Both the position numbers and the translations under genes were made by a program. DNA of 64,000 bases, from contig NZ_PJMX01000001.1 in NCBI RefSeq assembly GCF_002846415.1, positions 3,348,001 to 3,412,000 of the forward strand, in the 5' to 3' direction. The stretch comes from Streptomyces sp. TLI_146. GTDB lineage: Bacteria > Actinomycetota > Actinomycetes > Streptomycetales > Streptomycetaceae. The notes beneath the pieces were generated by a model, which saw nothing but the letters and a program-made list of their open reading frames with translations, was not told the DNA's origin and did no database searches. Position 1 is the stretch's first letter. Every line of letters begins with the position of its first letter. Positions 62,458-64,000 of this stretch are shown one piece after another.

Positions 62458-62555
62458 CCCGCCGAACACCCACCGGACGCCCGCCGAACACCCACCGAGG
62501 ACCCGCCGGACACCCGCCGAAGACCCCCCGGGCACCCACCAAGGACCCGCCGGGG
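62458..62555. repeat. 22-bp tandem repeat, about 4.4 units
   Basis: Units start at 62458, 62480, 62502 and 62524, with a partial fifth at 62546. Each is two degenerate 11-mers of the form CCCGCCGAACA and CCCACCGGACG. It lies between the stops of the convergent transporter and regulator genes. Confidence 0.85.
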
Positions 62556-62601
62556 AGCGGCTGTTTCCGGCCACTCCCCGGGAGCCCCCGGCCCGTACGC
62601 C

Positions 62602-63612
62602 CTACATCGTCGCCGGGGCGGAACGTTCCGCCATCACCGGCTGTCCGCCCCGCAGCAGCGCCGACCCCAGCGGGGTCAGCGTGTGCAGCACCGCGCTCCC
62701 GTGCCGCAGGGTCACCAGCAGACCGGCCTCCCGCAGGACGCCGGCGTGCTGGCTGGCCGAGGCGAGCGACACCCCCGCCCGGCGGGCGAGTTCGCTCGTC
62801 GTGCAGCCGTGCCCTATCGACTGGAGCACCGCCGAGCGGGTGTGCCCGACCAGGCGGCCGAGCGAGGGGCCAGGCGCGGTGCCCGCGCTCTGCCTCTCGT
62901 ACGGCGTGTGGGTGTGCGTCACCGGATAGACCAGCACCGGCGGCAGCAGCGGGTCCTGGAGCGCCACCGGAGTGCGGCGGCAGAAGAAGGACGGCTGGAG
63001 CAGCAGCCCGCGGCCCTCCAGGTACACGTCCCGGTCCACCGGGTAGTCGGCCTCCAGGACGGGCGCCCGCCAGCGCATCATCGGCGGGAGCGAGGCGAGG
63101 AGTTCGTCCGCCCCGCCGTCCAGGAGCGCGCGGCCGCGGGCCGCCCGGTCGGCGTCGACGCGGGCCTGGATGTGCGTCCAGTACGGCGAGATGGCGGCCC
63201 GGTGGTAGCTGCGCAGCACGCACATGAGACGATCCAGCGGCTCGCTGCCGCCCTCGGCGAGCGCCCGCAGCCATCTGGGCAGCCCGCGGGGCCCCGCGAC
63301 CCGGGAGAGCTCGTCGTGCAGCCGGTCCTGCCCCGTCTCGCGTACGGCCTCGAGCCCTGACTCGATGGTGTGCGGCCCTTCGGCGGGCGTCAGAAAGTCG
63401 GGGAAATAGCCGCGGCCCGGCACCACTGCGGAGAGCAGACGTGTTTCACCGTTCAACCGGGTACGCGTTTCCGTTCGCCATTCACCGAAGACTAGGGCGC
63501 CCCGACGGTCTCTTAATCGATGAAAGCTGAGAATCGTTTCCCACAGCGCGTCCGGACCAGGCGCCATGCGCACCCGGGCCAGGTCCACGCCAGTGAAATG
63601 AATACGCAGCAC
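62602..63612 (-). CDS. ArsR-like winged-helix transcriptional regulator with N-terminal domain
   Basis: The 336-residue protein has a C-terminal winged helix near residues 262-325 (TTSELARRAGVSLASASQHA, then GLLVTLRHGSAVLHTLTPLG). The 250-residue N-terminal part begins VLRIHFTGVDLARVRMAPGP, a layout shared by many Streptomyces HTH regulators of unknown ligand. GGTGGAG lies 5 nt before GTG 63612. Three phased TGTTGCA words and a perfect palindrome just upstream suggest autoregulation. The longer frame to 63987 crosses these sites and is unlikely. Confidence 0.85.
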   Translation of the reverse strand: MLRIHFTGVDLARVRMAPGPDALWETILSFHRLRDRRGALVFGEWRTETRTRLNGETRLLSAVVPGRGYFPDFLTPAEGPHTIESGLEAVRETGQDRLHDELSRVAGPRGLPRWLRALAEGGSEPLDRLMCVLRSYHRAAISPYWTHIQARVDADRAARGRALLDGGADELLASLPPMMRWRAPVLEADYPVDRDVYLEGRGLLLQPSFFCRRTPVALQDPLLPPVLVYPVTHTHTPYERQSAGTAPGPSLGRLVGHTRSAVLQSIGHGCTTSELARRAGVSLASASQHAGVLREAGLLVTLRHGSAVLHTLTPLGSALLRGGQPVMAERSAPATM

Positions 63613-63633
63613 CGAATCTCCACCTGTCTCGAA

Positions 63634-63660
63634 TGTTGCAACATGTTGCATCGTGTTGCA
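63634..63660. promoter_or_regulatory. Candidate operator of the ArsR-like regulator
   Basis: TGTTGCA occurs three times at 10-bp steps (63634, 63644, 63654), on one face of the helix. The perfect 14-bp palindrome TGCAACATGTTGCA (63637-63650) spans the first two. The site lies 22 bp upstream of the regulator start codon. Confidence 0.65.
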
Positions 63661-63885
63661 TCCGCAATCGTCCCGCCCCTGAGTATGCCTACCGTCACAC
63701 CCCGTGACCACCGGCCTTTCAGCCACACTTGAAAGGCATCGCGAGCAGCCCGTGTGTACCGAAAAGCTGTACGACGTCGGGCACGACACCGGGCCAACCG
63801 GAAAGACGTTGTGAGGACCGTGGGGGGCTTTGCTTCGTCTGGCGGCGGTCGGCATGGTGGCGGCTCCGTGCCCGGCGGGGATGAC

Positions 63886-63925
63886 AGAGTGCGGTTCGCG
63901 GATGGGGATCCGTGAACCGCACTCT
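63886..63925. terminator. Long hairpin near the window end
   Basis: An 18-bp stem with one G-U pair (63886-63903 with 63908-63925) closes on GGGG. No gene stop lies next to it within the window; it may end a gene to the right on the minus strand. The rest of 63661-64000 shows no gene I can support. Confidence 0.6.
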
Positions 63926-64000
63926 GCATTTAGGGCCAAGGCGCCGTTAAATGTCCGCACTTCAACAGGAATTAAGCGGACGCACACCCAGATAACATCC

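Noticed and set aside
63719..63922. Short overlapping minus-strand frames near the window end
   Set aside because: They span a long hairpin, lack ribosome sites and have no recognisable motif.

Overview
The window is about 72% GC, uses GTG starts freely, and carries dense short operons, so it reads as a chromosomal core segment of a Streptomyces. Gene content and partial order match what is known of the S. coelicolor core: aceE, fasR-fabD-fabH-acpP-fabF, mbl, matB, an ABC exporter pair, hrdA, dnaG, dgt and nirBD. I see no prophage, integrase, transposase, CRISPR array or secondary-metabolite cluster.

Layout. 0-2.7 kb: 3' part of aceE, a strong terminator and a two-TM potassium channel. 2.7-7.9 kb: secreted and regulatory singletons (I36-type inhibitor, alpha/beta hydrolase, DUF4429 protein, MerR, beta-lactamase-fold hydrolase, pirin). 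7.9-13.4 kb: the type II fatty-acid synthase operon fabD-fabH-acpP-fabF with its activator FasR upstream and DUF3145 downstream. 13.7-22.6 kb: SGNH lipoprotein, pyroglutamyl-peptidase-like protein, HIBADH/LysR divergent pair, EI24 protein, Ohr, medium-chain reductase/MarR divergent pair, zinc-ribbon protein. 23.3-29.7 kb: Mbl, a GAF kinase-like protein, LysE, and MatB overlapping a fused carboxyltransferase. 30-33.7 kb: MFS exporter, methyltransferase, one CAT-anticodon tRNA and two tandem tRNA-Asn genes. 33.8-39.1 kb: FGGY kinase and an asymmetric heterodimeric ABC exporter. 39.2-46.3 kb: a minus-strand block of hrdA, dnaG, FAD reductase, dgt and sirohydrochlorin chelatase. 46.5-54.7 kb: DUF218 protein, GGCT-like protein, lipoprotein-histidine kinase pair, thermolysin-like protease, FMN reductase, class IV aminotransferase, sortase pair. 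54.9-63.6 kb: nirBD behind a GlnR-like box, a TetR/SDR unit, a second SDR, a KimA-like potassium transporter and an ArsR-like regulator.

Themes that tie genes together. FasR and FabDHPF make fatty acids from malonyl units, and MatB about 15 kb away can supply malonyl-CoA. NirBD needs siroheme, and a CbiX-type chelatase lies 8.6 kb upstream. dnaG followed by hrdA recalls the dnaG-rpoD part of the macromolecular synthesis operon. At least fifteen start codons sit 5-8 nt behind a TANNNT hexamer, so leaderless transcription looks common.

The most striking non-coding feature is a family of modular palindromes built around GCGCAGTTCCCCGCGCCCCT and its complement. I found ten loci. Every one lies at the 3' side of a gene (five convergent gaps, five tandem gaps), and none lies in the eleven divergent promoter gaps. 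One locus is expanded into a 102-bp tandem triplet. A related GC-rich repeat supplies the last residues (PTPPLP) of two unrelated proteins.
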